From assembly GCF_001426485.1 (NCBI RefSeq), contig NZ_LMET01000001.1:2425490-2489489 (forward strand): a DNA stretch of 64,000 bases, given 5' to 3'. The first letter of the stretch is position 1; every line of letters begins with the position of its first letter. The position numbers were made by a program, and so were the translations under genes. This document shows positions 23,750 to 32,848 of the stretch, piece by piece. The notes beneath the pieces were generated by a model. The model did not search any database, was not told the DNA's origin, and worked only from the letters and a program-made list of their open reading frames with translations. The DNA comes from Aeromicrobium sp. Root472D3. GTDB taxonomy: Bacteria; Actinomycetota; Actinomycetes; Propionibacteriales; Nocardioidaceae.

Positions 23750-24480
23750 GCGGCCCCGAGGGCCAGGAGGTCCCGGCCGCCCACGAGGACGAGGCGCACG
23801 ACGGCGGCATGGCCGTGCGGCTCAACTGGCTGCGTGCCGGCGTCCTCGGCGCCAACGACGGCATCGTGTCGACGGCGGGTCTCGTCGTCGGCGTCGCCGG
23901 CGCGACGTCGTCGCGTGGCGCGATCTTCACCGCCGGACTGGCCGGGCTGGTCGCCGGCGCCGTGTCGATGGCGCTCGGCGAGTACATCTCCGTCAGCAGC
24001 CAGCGCGACAGCGAGAGGTCGCAGCTCGCGCTCGAGCGCCGCGAGCTCGTCGAGCTGCCGGACCAGGAGCTCGACGAGCTCGCGGCGATCTACCGGCGCA
24101 AGGGCCTGTCCACGGCCACGGCCAGGCTCGTGGCCGAGGAGCTGACCGAGCACGACGCCCTCGCGGCCCACGCCGACGCCGAGCTGCACATCGACCCCGA
24201 CGGGCTCACCAACCCGTGGCACGCCTCGGCCGCGTCCGCCGTCGCGTTCACGCTCGGTGCCCTGCTCCCCCTGGCGGCGATCCTGCTCGCTCCGGCCGGC
24301 GTCCGCGTCGTCGCGACCGTGCTGATCGTCCTGATCGCCCTGGCGGTGGCGGGGACGCTCAGCGCGCGCCTCGGTCACAGCAGCATCCGCCGCGCCGTCA
24401 CGCGCGTCGTGGCCGGTGGGGCGGCCGGCCTGATGCTGACCTACCTGATCGGGCGGCTGTTCGGCACCGCCGTCAGCTGA
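23746..24480 (+). CDS. VIT1/CCC1-family transporter
   Basis: 244 residues. N-terminal hallmark WLRAGVLGANDGIVSTAGL, then SMALGEYISVSSQRD, a charged cytoplasmic loop (about 90-155; EL.ELPDQELDELA) and three C-terminal membrane segments. The family transports Fe2+/Mn2+ out of the cytosol. The loop carries Glu and His residues that bind metal in plant VIT1. GTG 23746 overlaps the DUF2231 stop. Likely a metal efflux or detoxification role. It converges with the GNAT gene with 8 bases of overlap. Confidence 0.85.
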   Translation: MSGPEGQEVPAAHEDEAHDGGMAVRLNWLRAGVLGANDGIVSTAGLVVGVAGATSSRGAIFTAGLAGLVAGAVSMALGEYISVSSQRDSERSQLALERRELVELPDQELDELAAIYRRKGLSTATARLVAEELTEHDALAAHADAELHIDPDGLTNPWHASAASAVAFTLGALLPLAAILLAPAGVRVVATVLIVLIALAVAGTLSARLGHSSIRRAVTRVVAGGAAGLMLTYLIGRLFGTAVS

Positions 24481-25060
24481 GCCCCTCGAGGTCTCGCGCG
24501 CGACGTGCGGCCTCCGACGCGGCTGCGTGCTCGACCGATGCGTCGCGCGCCCCCGTGTCGAGCGCGGTGCTCATCCGGACGGACACCTCGGTGCCGTCGC
24601 GCCGGACGTGCACCGCGAAGCCGGCGTCCTCGAACACCTGCAGCATGGGGTGGTTCGTGGCCAGGACGTCCGCCACGAACCACGCGACGCCGGCGGCCCG
24701 GGCGTCCGCGGCGGCCCGCTCGAGCAGCAGCGTCGCGACGCCGCAGCCGTGCGCGTCGTCCGCCACCAGGAAGGCGACCTCGGCCGACGACGGGTCGAGC
24801 CGTTCGACGTCCGCGACGCCGAGCACCCGGTCGTCGCGGGTCAGCACGTAGGCCGTCACGGACGGCGATCCCGAGAACAGGTGGTCGAGGTGCCGCGGCA
24901 CGGTGCTCGCGCCCAGGCCGAAGAACCGCGTGTAGAGGTTCTGCTCGCTGGTGCGGGCGAAGAGCTGCTCCAGCGCGGCGCGGTCGGACGCCACCAGCGT
25001 CCGCACCACCGCGTGCCTGCCGTCGGCCAGCACGACGGTCGCGGGCCGCGCCGCGCTCAC
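24473..25060 (-). CDS. GNAT acetyltransferase, Pat-like
   Basis: 195 residues. N-terminal strand plus SDRAALEQLFARTSEQNLYTRFF, then the acetyl-CoA motif VAFLVADDAHGCGVATLLLE and VLATNHPMLQVFEDAGF. This is the GNAT type found alone or fused in actinobacterial protein-lysine acetyltransferases (Pat). The C-terminus has ~25 extra Ala/Arg-rich residues. GTG 25060 overlaps the P-type ATPase stop, so it is the last gene of the arginine-deiminase operon. Acetylation of metabolic enzymes in that operon is only a suggestion. Confidence 0.82.
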   Translation of the reverse strand: MSAARPATVVLADGRHAVVRTLVASDRAALEQLFARTSEQNLYTRFFGLGASTVPRHLDHLFSGSPSVTAYVLTRDDRVLGVADVERLDPSSAEVAFLVADDAHGCGVATLLLERAAADARAAGVAWFVADVLATNHPMLQVFEDAGFAVHVRRDGTEVSVRMSTALDTGARDASVEHAAASEAARRARDLEGLS

Positions 25061-27777
25061 GCGCCGACCACGCGGCGGGCGCGGCCCCGGCGCCACGTCT
25101 TCTCGACCACGACGACCGGGACGACCACGAAGCCGGCCGCCGCGGCAGCGACCCACTGCAGGGCGCCCAGGCCGCTCGACCCGAACACGTCCTGCATGAA
25201 GGGCACGTGGACGAACGCCGCCTGCAGGGCCACGACGGCGGCGATGCCGACGAACACGTAGCGGTTGGAGAACAGACCGATCGTGCGGACCGGCTCCTTC
25301 AGCGTGCGGCACGTCAGCAGGTAGAACGCCTGGAAGAACATCAGCGTCGTGACGGCGAGGGTCTGCGCCTCGGCGAGTGCGCCGTCGCCGGGCGTCCGGT
25401 CGCCCGACAGGGGCTGGCCCGTCACGTCGAGCGACACCAGGAAGACCCCGACCGCGACCGCGCACATCAGCACCCCGACGTAGGCCGTGCGCACCAGCAC
25501 GAATCGCGACAGCAGCGGTTCGCGCGGATCGCGCGGCCGGTGCGACATGATCGCGGCCTCCGGGGCCTCGAACGCCAGCGGCAGGGCGAGCGAGACCGTC
25601 GCGATCAGGTTGATCCACAGGATCTGCACCGGCTCGACCGGCAGCACGGGCTGACCGCCGACGACGGGAAAGGCCAGCACCGCCACCACGATCACCAGTC
25701 CCTCGCCGACATTCGTGGGGAGGGCGAAGGCGAGGGCCTTGACGAGGTTGTCGTAGACCCGCCGGCCCTCGGCGATCGCGGTGCGCATCGTGCCGAAGTC
25801 GTCGTCGCCGAGCACGATGTCGGCGGCCTCCTTGGCCGCAGCGGTGCCGGCGAGGCCCATCGCGACCCCGACGTCCGCCTGCCGCAGCGCGGGGGCGTCG
25901 TTGACCCCGTCCCCCGTCATGGCGACGATCGCGCCACCCGTCTGGAGCGCCGTGACCAGACGCAGCTTGTGCTCCGGTGCCACGCGCGCGAAGACCCTGG
26001 TGCGTCCGACGCGCTCGAGCAGCTGGGCGTCGTCCAGCTCGTCGATCTCGGCACCCGTGAGCACCGGCAGGTCGCCGACGATGCCGAGCTCGCGCCCGAT
26101 GGCCGCCGCGGTGGCGGGGTGGTCACCCGTGATCATCGTGACGTCGATCCCCGCCGCGTGGCACTCCGCGACGCTCTGGGCCACGCCGGCACGGGGCGGG
26201 TCGATCATCGCGACGAGCCCGAGGAGCTCGAGGGTGGGCGGCCACGACGCCACGTCGGTGACCTCGCCGCAGCACCGCGCGAACGCCAGCACCCGCATGC
26301 CCTGTCCCGCGAGCCGGTCGACCGCCTCGCGAGCCGGGACGGCCACGGCCTCGGCGACGTGCCCCAGGATCACCTCCGGTGCACCCTTGACGTACGTCAT
26401 CGGCTCGGGGACGTCGTCGGGCGTCTCGACCACGCTCGCCATGTAGCGCCGGTCGGCGTCGAACGGCAGGAGGTCGACCCTCCGCCGGCGGGCCAGGTCG
26501 GCGCGCGACAGTCCGGCCCGGTCGGCCGCCGCGAGGAGGGCCCCGTCGGTCGGGTCGCCGTCGACGCGGCGGTGCGGACCCTCGCCCACCAGACGGCTCT
26601 CGTTCGCCAGCACCGCCGCCACGAGGAGGTCGCGCACCGAGGCCGGCAGGTCCGCCACCGGTTCCCCGTCCCGCACGACCCGCCCCTCGGCTGCGTAGCC
26701 CTCTCCCTCGAACGCCACCTCGGTGTCGGGCGTCCAGGCCCGGCGGACCACCATCTCGTTGCGCGTCAACGTGCCCGTCTTGTCGGTGCACACGACGCTG
26801 GTGGCCCCGAGCGTCTCGACCGCCGGCAGCTCGCGGACGATGGCACGGCGCGCGGCCATGCGCCGGACGCCGATCGCCAGGGCGATCGTGACGATCGCGG
26901 GCAGCCCCTCGGGGACGGCGGCCACGGCGAGCGTGATCGCCGCGAGCGCGGCGTCGGCCGGCGAGTAGCCCCTCAGCAGCGCGACCGCGAGCAGGACGAC
27001 CGTGACGCCGGCGATGGTGAGGGTGACGCGCGATCCCATCCGGGCGATCGACCGGGTCAGGGGCGTCGTGGTCGCCTCGGTCCTCGTCACCAGCCCGGAG
27101 ATGCGGCCCAGCTCGGTGCTGTCGCCGGTCTCGACGACGAGGCCGCGGCCCGTGCCGCTGCTGACGATGGTGCCGGCGTGCAGCACCGACGACCGCTCGG
27201 CGAGCACCGCGCCGGGTGCGACGCTGCGGCTCGACTTGTCGACCGGGACGGACTCGCCGGTCAGCGCCGACTCGTCGGCCCGCAGACCGTGGTCGTCGAC
27301 GAGCCGCAGGTCGGCCACGACCTGGTCGCCGGACGACATCTCGACGATGTCGCCCGGTACCAGCTGTTCGGACGCCACGGCCGTCCAGTCACCGTCGCGC
27401 AGGGTGCTGGCCGGCGCCTCGACCATCTCCGCGAGTGCGCTGATGGCCCGCCCGGCGCGGAACTCCTGGACGAACCCGATCGCCGAGTTCAGCACGACGA
27501 CGGCCAGGACGACGGCGCCGTTGACGACCTCGCCGAATGCGAGGGCGACGCCGGCCGAGGCGATCAGCGCGTAGATCAGCGGGCTCGCGAGCTGCCGCAG
27601 GACGACCTGCCACCACGCCGGCCCGTCCTGGTGCGCGAGGGTGTTCGGACCGTAGACGCGGGCTCGCCGGGCGGCCTCCTCGCTGCTCAGGCCGTCGCGC
27701 CCCGCCGACAGCGCCTCGAGGGTCTCGTCGACCTCGAGGTCGTGCCAGGTCGGGTGCCGGCCGTCGACCGCCGTCAC
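25057..27777 (-). CDS. P2-type cation-transporting ATPase, CtpF-like
   Basis: 906 residues. Cation_ATPase_N domain (about 1-75), transmembrane pairs, actuator motif ALTGES, TM4 motif [15 protein letters not shown], phosphorylation motif [10 protein letters not shown], hinge [12 protein letters not shown] and a C-terminal TM bundle. PEGL places it with P2A/P2B pumps (Ca2+, Mn2+ or monovalent cations). Mycobacterial CtpF, in the DosR regulon, has the same architecture. GTG 27777 overlaps the carbamate kinase stop, so a pump that consumes ATP is coupled directly to the ATP-producing arginine pathway. Confidence 0.9.
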   Translation of the reverse strand: MTAVDGRHPTWHDLEVDETLEALSAGRDGLSSEEAARRARVYGPNTLAHQDGPAWWQVVLRQLASPLIYALIASAGVALAFGEVVNGAVVLAVVVLNSAIGFVQEFRAGRAISALAEMVEAPASTLRDGDWTAVASEQLVPGDIVEMSSGDQVVADLRLVDDHGLRADESALTGESVPVDKSSRSVAPGAVLAERSSVLHAGTIVSSGTGRGLVVETGDSTELGRISGLVTRTEATTTPLTRSIARMGSRVTLTIAGVTVVLLAVALLRGYSPADAALAAITLAVAAVPEGLPAIVTIALAIGVRRMAARRAIVRELPAVETLGATSVVCTDKTGTLTRNEMVVRRAWTPDTEVAFEGEGYAAEGRVVRDGEPVADLPASVRDLLVAAVLANESRLVGEGPHRRVDGDPTDGALLAAADRAGLSRADLARRRRVDLLPFDADRRYMASVVETPDDVPEPMTYVKGAPEVILGHVAEAVAVPAREAVDRLAGQGMRVLAFARCCGEVTDVASWPPTLELLGLVAMIDPPRAGVAQSVAECHAAGIDVTMITGDHPATAAAIGRELGIVGDLPVLTGAEIDELDDAQLLERVGRTRVFARVAPEHKLRLVTALQTGGAIVAMTGDGVNDAPALRQADVGVAMGLAGTAAAKEAADIVLGDDDFGTMRTAIAEGRRVYDNLVKALAFALPTNVGEGLVIVVAVLAFPVVGGQPVLPVEPVQILWINLIATVSLALPLAFEAPEAAIMSHRPRDPREPLLSRFVLVRTAYVGVLMCAVAVGVFLVSLDVTGQPLSGDRTPGDGALAEAQTLAVTTLMFFQAFYLLTCRTLKEPVRTIGLFSNRYVFVGIAAVVALQAAFVHVPFMQDVFGSSGLGALQWVAAAAAGFVVVPVVVVEKTWRRGRARRVVGA

Positions 27778-28709
27778 GGACGGAACTCGATGCCGGTCGC
27801 GTCGGTCGTGACGACGGTCCCGGCCGTGCCCGCGAACATCTTGTCGATGTCGGTCAGCGACCCGATCACGGCCGACAGACCCGTCTCGCGGGCGAACTGG
27901 CCCGCGGCCCGCACCTTGGGGCCCATCGACCCGGCCGGGAAGTCGGCCGGATCGAGCGCGTCGGGGTGGGCGCGGGCCACGAGCCGCTGGTCCGGTCCGC
28001 CCCAGTCGGTGAAGACCCCGGCGACGTCCGTCGCGATCACCAGCAACCGGGCGCCGAGGTCGCGGGCGAGGACGGCGCTGGCGAGGTCCTTGTCGATGAC
28101 CGCCTCGACCCCCACGAGGGTGCCCGTGGCCCGGTCGCGGGCCGTCGGCACTCCCCCGCCGCCCGCGCAGATCACGACACCGTGACGGTCGAGGATCCAC
28201 TGGACCGCCTCGGTCTCCAGGATCCGGAGCGGGGTGGGCGACGGCACCACGCGGCGCATCGCGTCGCCGTCGGCCCTGACCTGCCACCCGTGGGTCGCCG
28301 CGAGCTCGTGGGCCTGCGCGGTCGTGTACACCGGGCCGACGAGCTTGGTCGGGTCGCCGAAGGCAGGGTCGTCGGCGTCCACGAGCGTCCGGGTGACCAG
28401 GGTCGCGACGACCCGCTCGTCGCCGAGCCGGTTGCCGAGCTCCTGCTCGATCAGGTACCCGAGCATCCCCTCGGTCTGCGCCCCCAGGACGTCGAACGGG
28501 TACTCGCTGACCTCGTCGTACGACGCGGCCTGCAGCGCCAGCAGGCCGACCTGCGGGCCGTTGCCGTGCGAGACGACGAGGTCGTGCTGACGGGCGACGT
28601 GCGCCAGCGGGACGCACGCCTCGGCGATCGACGCGCGCTGGCTCGCCACCGTCATGGGCTCCCCCCGGCGCAGGATCGCATTGCCCCCGAGGGCGACGAC
28701 GACGAGCAC
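27774..28709 (-). CDS. arcC: Carbamate kinase
   Basis: 311 residues, the family length. Starts VVVALGGNAILRRGEPMT, with SHGNGPQVGLLALQ, VICAGGGGVP, AVIDKDLASAVLA, PAGSMGPKVRAA and the closing GTVVTTD. It transfers phosphate from carbamoyl phosphate to ADP, giving ATP, CO2 and NH3: the energy-yielding step of the arginine deiminase pathway. GTG 28709 begins one base after the upstream OTC stop; its own stop overlaps the ATPase start. Confidence 0.95.
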   Translation of the reverse strand: MLVVVALGGNAILRRGEPMTVASQRASIAEACVPLAHVARQHDLVVSHGNGPQVGLLALQAASYDEVSEYPFDVLGAQTEGMLGYLIEQELGNRLGDERVVATLVTRTLVDADDPAFGDPTKLVGPVYTTAQAHELAATHGWQVRADGDAMRRVVPSPTPLRILETEAVQWILDRHGVVICAGGGGVPTARDRATGTLVGVEAVIDKDLASAVLARDLGARLLVIATDVAGVFTDWGGPDQRLVARAHPDALDPADFPAGSMGPKVRAAGQFARETGLSAVIGSLTDIDKMFAGTAGTVVTTDATGIEFRP

Positions 28710-28710
28710 G

Positions 28711-29760
28711 TCAGCGGGTCTCGAGCGTGGCCACGAGGACGGCCTTGATCGTGTGCATCCGGTTCTCGGCCTGGTCGAAGACGATCGACCGCTCCGACTC
28801 GAAGACGTCGTCGGTGACCTCGAGGCACGTCAGTCCGGTGCGCTGGTAGATGTGGTCCCCGACCTCGGTCCGACGGTCGTGGAACGCCGGCAGGCAGTGC
28901 ATGAACTTCACGTCTGGGTTGCCGGTCAGCGCGATCATCTCGGCGTTGACCTGGTAGGCCGACAGCAGGGCGATGCGCTCGTCCCAGGCAGCTTCGGGCT
29001 CGCCCATCGACAGCCACACGTCGGTGTAGACGAAGTCGACCCCCGTGACCCCGTCGCTGACGTCGGTCGTCGGGAGGATCCGTGCTCCGGTGCGCGTCGC
29101 GATGTCCTTCGCGGTGGTGACGACGGACTCGTGGTTCTGCAGCTCCATCGGCGACACCATGCGGACGTCCATGCCCATCATCGCCCCGGCCACCAGCAAC
29201 GAGTTCGCGGTGTTGTTGTGGGCGTCGCCGCAGTACGCGAACGAGATCTCGCCGGCCGGCTTGTCGCTGTGCTCGATCATCGTGAGCATGTCGCACAGCG
29301 ACTGGGTCGGGTGCCACTCGTCGGTGAGGCCGTTCCACACCGGCACGCCGCTGGACGCGGCGAGCTCCTCGACGCCGGCCTGCGAGAAGCCGCGGTACTC
29401 GATCCCGTCGAACATCCGGCCGAGGACCCGGCCGGTGTCCTTCACGGACTCCTTGTGCCCCATCTGCGACCCGGACGGGTCGAGGTACGTCACGTGGGCG
29501 CCCTGCTCGTGCGCGGCGACCTCGAAGGCGCACCGGGTGCGGGTCGACGACTTCGCGAAGATCAGCGCGAGGTTCTTGTCCTGCAGACGCTGGTACTCCC
29601 GCCGGCCCGAGGCGCGCTCGGCCTTGAGCTCCTTGGCCAGCTCGAGGAGGCCGTGCCACTGCTCGACCGTGACGTCGAGCTCCTTGGTGAAGCTGTGCCC
29701 GAGCAGGCCCAGGTGGTTGGTCGCGACGGGGTCGCTGAGCGTGCGGTCGAGGGATGTCAT
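28711..29760 (-). CDS. arcB: Ornithine carbamoyltransferase, catabolic
   Basis: 349 residues. Carbamoyl-phosphate loop [26 protein letters not shown] and the ornithine loop HCLPAFHD. Cytoplasmic; here it probably works in the phosphorolytic direction, turning citrulline into ornithine and carbamoyl phosphate between arcA and arcC. The length and the [12 protein letters not shown] insertion match catabolic ArcB-type enzymes better than anabolic ArgF (about 310). ATG 29760 overlaps the arcA stop. Confidence 0.94.
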   Translation of the reverse strand: MTSLDRTLSDPVATNHLGLLGHSFTKELDVTVEQWHGLLELAKELKAERASGRREYQRLQDKNLALIFAKSSTRTRCAFEVAAHEQGAHVTYLDPSGSQMGHKESVKDTGRVLGRMFDGIEYRGFSQAGVEELAASSGVPVWNGLTDEWHPTQSLCDMLTMIEHSDKPAGEISFAYCGDAHNNTANSLLVAGAMMGMDVRMVSPMELQNHESVVTTAKDIATRTGARILPTTDVSDGVTGVDFVYTDVWLSMGEPEAAWDERIALLSAYQVNAEMIALTGNPDVKFMHCLPAFHDRRTEVGDHIYQRTGLTCLEVTDDVFESERSIVFDQAENRMHTIKAVLVATLETR

Positions 29761-30986
29761 GCCGAGACCCCGTCCCGGACGATCGGGCACGTCATGCAAC
29801 GGGGTCCGCCACGGCCCCGCCCGAGCTCGGACCCGACCACCGGGATGACCTGGATGCCGTTCTCGGCGAGGTACGCGTTGGTCGTGGTGTTGCGTTCGTA
29901 CCCCATGATCACGCCGGGCGAGACCGCGAGGAAGTTGTTGCCGTCGTCCCACTGCTCGCGGGCCGCGCCCATCCGCGTGGTCGGGACGCGCAGCACCCGC
30001 AGCTTGTCGACCTCGATCGCCTCGGCGACCGTCTCGAAGAGCTCGGCGTTCTCGGCGACCCGGTACGAGCCGTCGGCCCCCTCGGGGGTCAGGGTGAACG
30101 ACCGCGGGTCGTCCGGCAGGTAGGGGTAGACGCAGAAGGCGTCCCGGTCGATCATCGTCATGGCCGTGTCGAGGTGCATGAAGGCCCTCGACTTGGGCAG
30201 CTCGACGACGATGACCTTGGTGGCGGTCCCGGTCTCGAACAGCCGGCGGGCGAGCATCTCGACACCCTGCGGGCTGGTGCGCTCCCCCATGCCGATCATG
30301 ACGGCGCCGTTGCCGATGACGGTGATGTCGCCGCCCTCGATCGTGGCGGGCTCGTGGTCGAGTGCGTCGTTGCCGTAGAGGAACGTGAACTCGGCACCCG
30401 TGAACATCGGGTGGAAGTTGTACACGACCTGGGAGTTGATGGTCTCCCGCTTGCGGGCGGGCTTCGACATCGGGTTGACCGACACGCCGCCGTACATCCA
30501 CGCGGAGTTGTCGCGCTGGAAGAGGTGGTTCGGCAGCGGGGTCAGCAGGAAGTCCTCGTCGTCCAGGTACTCCATGAGGAGGCTGGAGACCTTCAGTCGG
30601 GAGGCGAGCTCGCGCTTGAGGACACCGCCGATCATCAGGTCGGCCAGCTCGTCGGCCGGGGTCTGGTGGACGAGCCCGTCGAGCGGGGCGTCGAGGGCCG
30701 GTCCGAACCGCGTGGCCGTCGTGAGCTGGTCCTGCAGGAACTCACGGGCCCCGGGCTCGTCGATCGCGGTGGCGAGCAGCTCGGCGAAGTGGTGCACCGT
30801 GGTGCCGCGTCCGCGCAGCTGTGCGACGAAGGCGTCGTGCTCCTCGCGCGCCCGCTCGGCCCACATGACGTCGTCGAACAGCAGGGAGTCGACGTTGGCG
30901 GGGGTCAGCCGGGACAGCTCGCTGCCCGGTCGGTGCACGATGACCTCGCGCAGCTCGCCGACCTCTGAATCAACGTGGAACGTCAT
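29757..30986 (-). CDS. arcA: Arginine deiminase
   Basis: 409 residues, standard for the family. Substrate and catalytic motifs are present: [30 protein letters not shown], the asparagine-rich [10 protein letters not shown], and the nucleophilic Cys in [11 protein letters not shown] at the C-terminus. It hydrolyses arginine to citrulline and ammonia. First gene of the five-gene operon arcA-arcB-arcC-ATPase-GNAT. ATG 30986 has AGGAGA about 6 bases upstream. Two DevR-type boxes lie 47 and 118 bp upstream, suggesting induction under hypoxia. Confidence 0.96.
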   Translation of the reverse strand: MTFHVDSEVGELREVIVHRPGSELSRLTPANVDSLLFDDVMWAERAREEHDAFVAQLRGRGTTVHHFAELLATAIDEPGAREFLQDQLTTATRFGPALDAPLDGLVHQTPADELADLMIGGVLKRELASRLKVSSLLMEYLDDEDFLLTPLPNHLFQRDNSAWMYGGVSVNPMSKPARKRETINSQVVYNFHPMFTGAEFTFLYGNDALDHEPATIEGGDITVIGNGAVMIGMGERTSPQGVEMLARRLFETGTATKVIVVELPKSRAFMHLDTAMTMIDRDAFCVYPYLPDDPRSFTLTPEGADGSYRVAENAELFETVAEAIEVDKLRVLRVPTTRMGAAREQWDDGNNFLAVSPGVIMGYERNTTTNAYLAENGIQVIPVVGSELGRGRGGPRCMTCPIVRDGVSA

Positions 30987-31032
30987 GGCAGTTCTCCTGT
31001 GTGGTGCAGCGTGGGTGCACGGTGGTCCGCGC

Positions 31033-31046
31033 GGGACGGATGCCCT
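31033..31046. promoter_or_regulatory. DevR-type box upstream of arcA (proximal)
   Basis: GGGACGGATGCCCT, 47 bp upstream of the arcA start; perfect left half and a partial right half relative to GGGAC-N4-GTCCC. Confidence 0.55.
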
Positions 31047-31103
31047 GTCCCCACCGTCGCCGGTCGACGCCCGCGGCGGCACCGCCGGGAGACCGGCCCG
31101 GGC

Positions 31104-31117
31104 GGGACCTTCCGCCC
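31104..31117. promoter_or_regulatory. DevR-type box upstream of arcA (distal)
   Basis: GGGACCTTCCGCCC, 118 bp upstream of arcA and 26 bp after the YfcC-type antiporter stop. It forms a two-site promoter with the proximal box. Confidence 0.6.
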
Positions 31118-31143
31118 TGGGTGCGTGCCGGAGGTCCACCTCG

Positions 31144-32667
31144 TCACAGCGCCGAGCCGATCGCGACGAACGCCGTGCACAGCACCACGAGGCCCAGCAG
31201 CAGCGGCCACACGAAGCGGAGGTACTCGTCGTAGCGCACCTTGGCGAGCGCCAGACCGCCCATCACGACGGCCGACGTGGGGGTGATCAGGTTGACGACG
31301 CCGGACGCCGACTGGAACGCCGTGATGACCATCGAGCGGGGGACGCCGGCGAAGTCGCCCAGCGGCGCGAGGATCGGCATCGCGAGGGCGGCATGACCCG
31401 AGGTCGAGGGCACCAGGAACGCCAACGGGATGTTGATCAGGAACATCGTCGCCCCGAACACCCCTGCCGACGACCCGTTGACGACGTCCTCCATCGAGTG
31501 CAGGACCGTGTCGGTGATCTGCGAGTTGCTCATGATGACGGTGATCCCGCGGGCCAGCACGATGATCAGGCCGACGCCGATGAAGTCGCCGGCGCCGCGC
31601 ACCAGGGTGTCGGTCAGGCCCTTCTCGCCGAGCCCGCCGATCAGTCCGACGAGGATCGACATCACGACGAACAGCGCGGCGAGCTCGGGGAAGTACCAGT
31701 CGAGCTGCCAGCCGTAGCTCGTGGCGTCGGGGCCGCCGATGACCTGGGCCCACGGGACGATCGCGAAGATCATGAACGCGAAGGTCGTCCCGACGACGGC
31801 CAGGACGCTCTTCTGCTGACCGGTCAGTGCGGGCGCCTCGCCCACCCCCAGGGCGATGAGCTCGGCATCGCCCTCGCGGGCGGTGACCCTCGACCTCGAC
31901 GGATCGGCCTTGACCCTCTTGGCGTACCGCAGCACGAACAGGACGCCGACGGGCACGAGGACCACGTACATCAGGAGCCGGAACCCGATGCCGTTGCCGA
32001 TCGACACGCCGGCGGCCTCGGACGCGACGCCCGTGGCGAACGGGTTCACGGTGGAGGCCAGCACGCCGATGCCGGCTCCGACCAGGATCGTCGCGACGGC
32101 GACCATGCGGTCGTACCCCAGCGACAGCGCCAGCGGGATGACCAGGGCGTAGAACCCCAAGGTCTCCTCGGCCATCCCCTCGGTGGTGCCCCCGAGGGAG
32201 AACAGCACCATCAGGAGCGCGATCACGATGACGCCGTGCGACTGGAAGCGTCGGGCGACGCGCGCGATGCCGGCGTCGATCGCGCCGGTCCTCATCGACA
32301 TCGTGATGAAGATGCCGATGGCCAGGACGAACATGAACACGCCGACCGCGCCGAACAGCTCGCCGGACTCGTAGGGTCCGATGAAGCCGCCCTCGCCGGC
32401 CTTGACCCCGTACAGGCCGTTGATGGGCGCCATGAACAGCTGCATCAGGCGGTCACCGAAGCTGAGGCCGGCGTCGACGCCGGCGTAGCTGCCGGGGATC
32501 GGGGCCCCGTCTCCGTCGAGCTCGTACGCACCGGTCGGCACGATGAAGGCGAGCAGCCACACCGCGACCGTCACCCCGAACAGGACGGTGAACGCGCTCG
32601 GGAACCGGAAGCCGTGCCTCTTCGGCTTCGTCGGGACGGTGGGGGTCTCGCGAGTGGACGTGGACAT
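31144..32667 (-). CDS. YfcC-family permease, likely arginine:ornithine antiporter
   Basis: 507 residues, about 12-13 hydrophobic segments. Family features: [27 protein letters not shown] at the N-terminus with periplasmic loop, [17 protein letters not shown], and [18 protein letters not shown] and [18 protein letters not shown] in the second half. YfcC/ArcD-type carriers exchange basic amino acids and lie next to arginine deiminase genes in many bacteria. Its position 157 bp upstream of arcA supports arginine uptake with ornithine export. ATG 32667 has GGGAG upstream. Confidence 0.85.
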   Translation of the reverse strand: MSTSTRETPTVPTKPKRHGFRFPSAFTVLFGVTVAVWLLAFIVPTGAYELDGDGAPIPGSYAGVDAGLSFGDRLMQLFMAPINGLYGVKAGEGGFIGPYESGELFGAVGVFMFVLAIGIFITMSMRTGAIDAGIARVARRFQSHGVIVIALLMVLFSLGGTTEGMAEETLGFYALVIPLALSLGYDRMVAVATILVGAGIGVLASTVNPFATGVASEAAGVSIGNGIGFRLLMYVVLVPVGVLFVLRYAKRVKADPSRSRVTAREGDAELIALGVGEAPALTGQQKSVLAVVGTTFAFMIFAIVPWAQVIGGPDATSYGWQLDWYFPELAALFVVMSILVGLIGGLGEKGLTDTLVRGAGDFIGVGLIIVLARGITVIMSNSQITDTVLHSMEDVVNGSSAGVFGATMFLINIPLAFLVPSTSGHAALAMPILAPLGDFAGVPRSMVITAFQSASGVVNLITPTSAVVMGGLALAKVRYDEYLRFVWPLLLGLVVLCTAFVAIGSAL

Positions 32668-32730
32668 GGTCGATCTCCCGGAGCTCGGTGATGGTGACCC
32701 CACCGTCGTGGCTGCCGGGCGCTCGACGCA

Positions 32731-32744
32731 GGGCACAACGTCCC
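32731..32744. promoter_or_regulatory. DevR-type box between antiporter and second ATPase
   Basis: GGGCACAACGTCCC, perfect right half, 64 bp upstream of the antiporter start and 105 bp upstream of the divergent P-type ATPase. A weak GGGACCACCGGCGG lies at 32800-32813. Confidence 0.6.
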
Positions 32745-32848
32745 CGCACGCGTCGCGAGTCGTCCCGAGTGCGTGCGGCGCCAGAGGTCCGTGACATGTG
32801 GGACCACCGGCGGTGTCCACCTGCCCCCGGGCCCTCCACAGTCGGGGC

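Noticed and set aside
25057..28617. 1186-residue fusion of carbamate kinase region and P-type ATPase
   Set aside because: The first ~280 residues are an antisense-like Arg/Pro-rich frame shadowing arcC; ATPase homology begins at GTG 27777.
32800..32813. Second box GGGACCACCGGCGG before the P-type ATPase 2
   Set aside because: Only the left half matches, and GGGAC alone is expected by chance in such GC-rich DNA.
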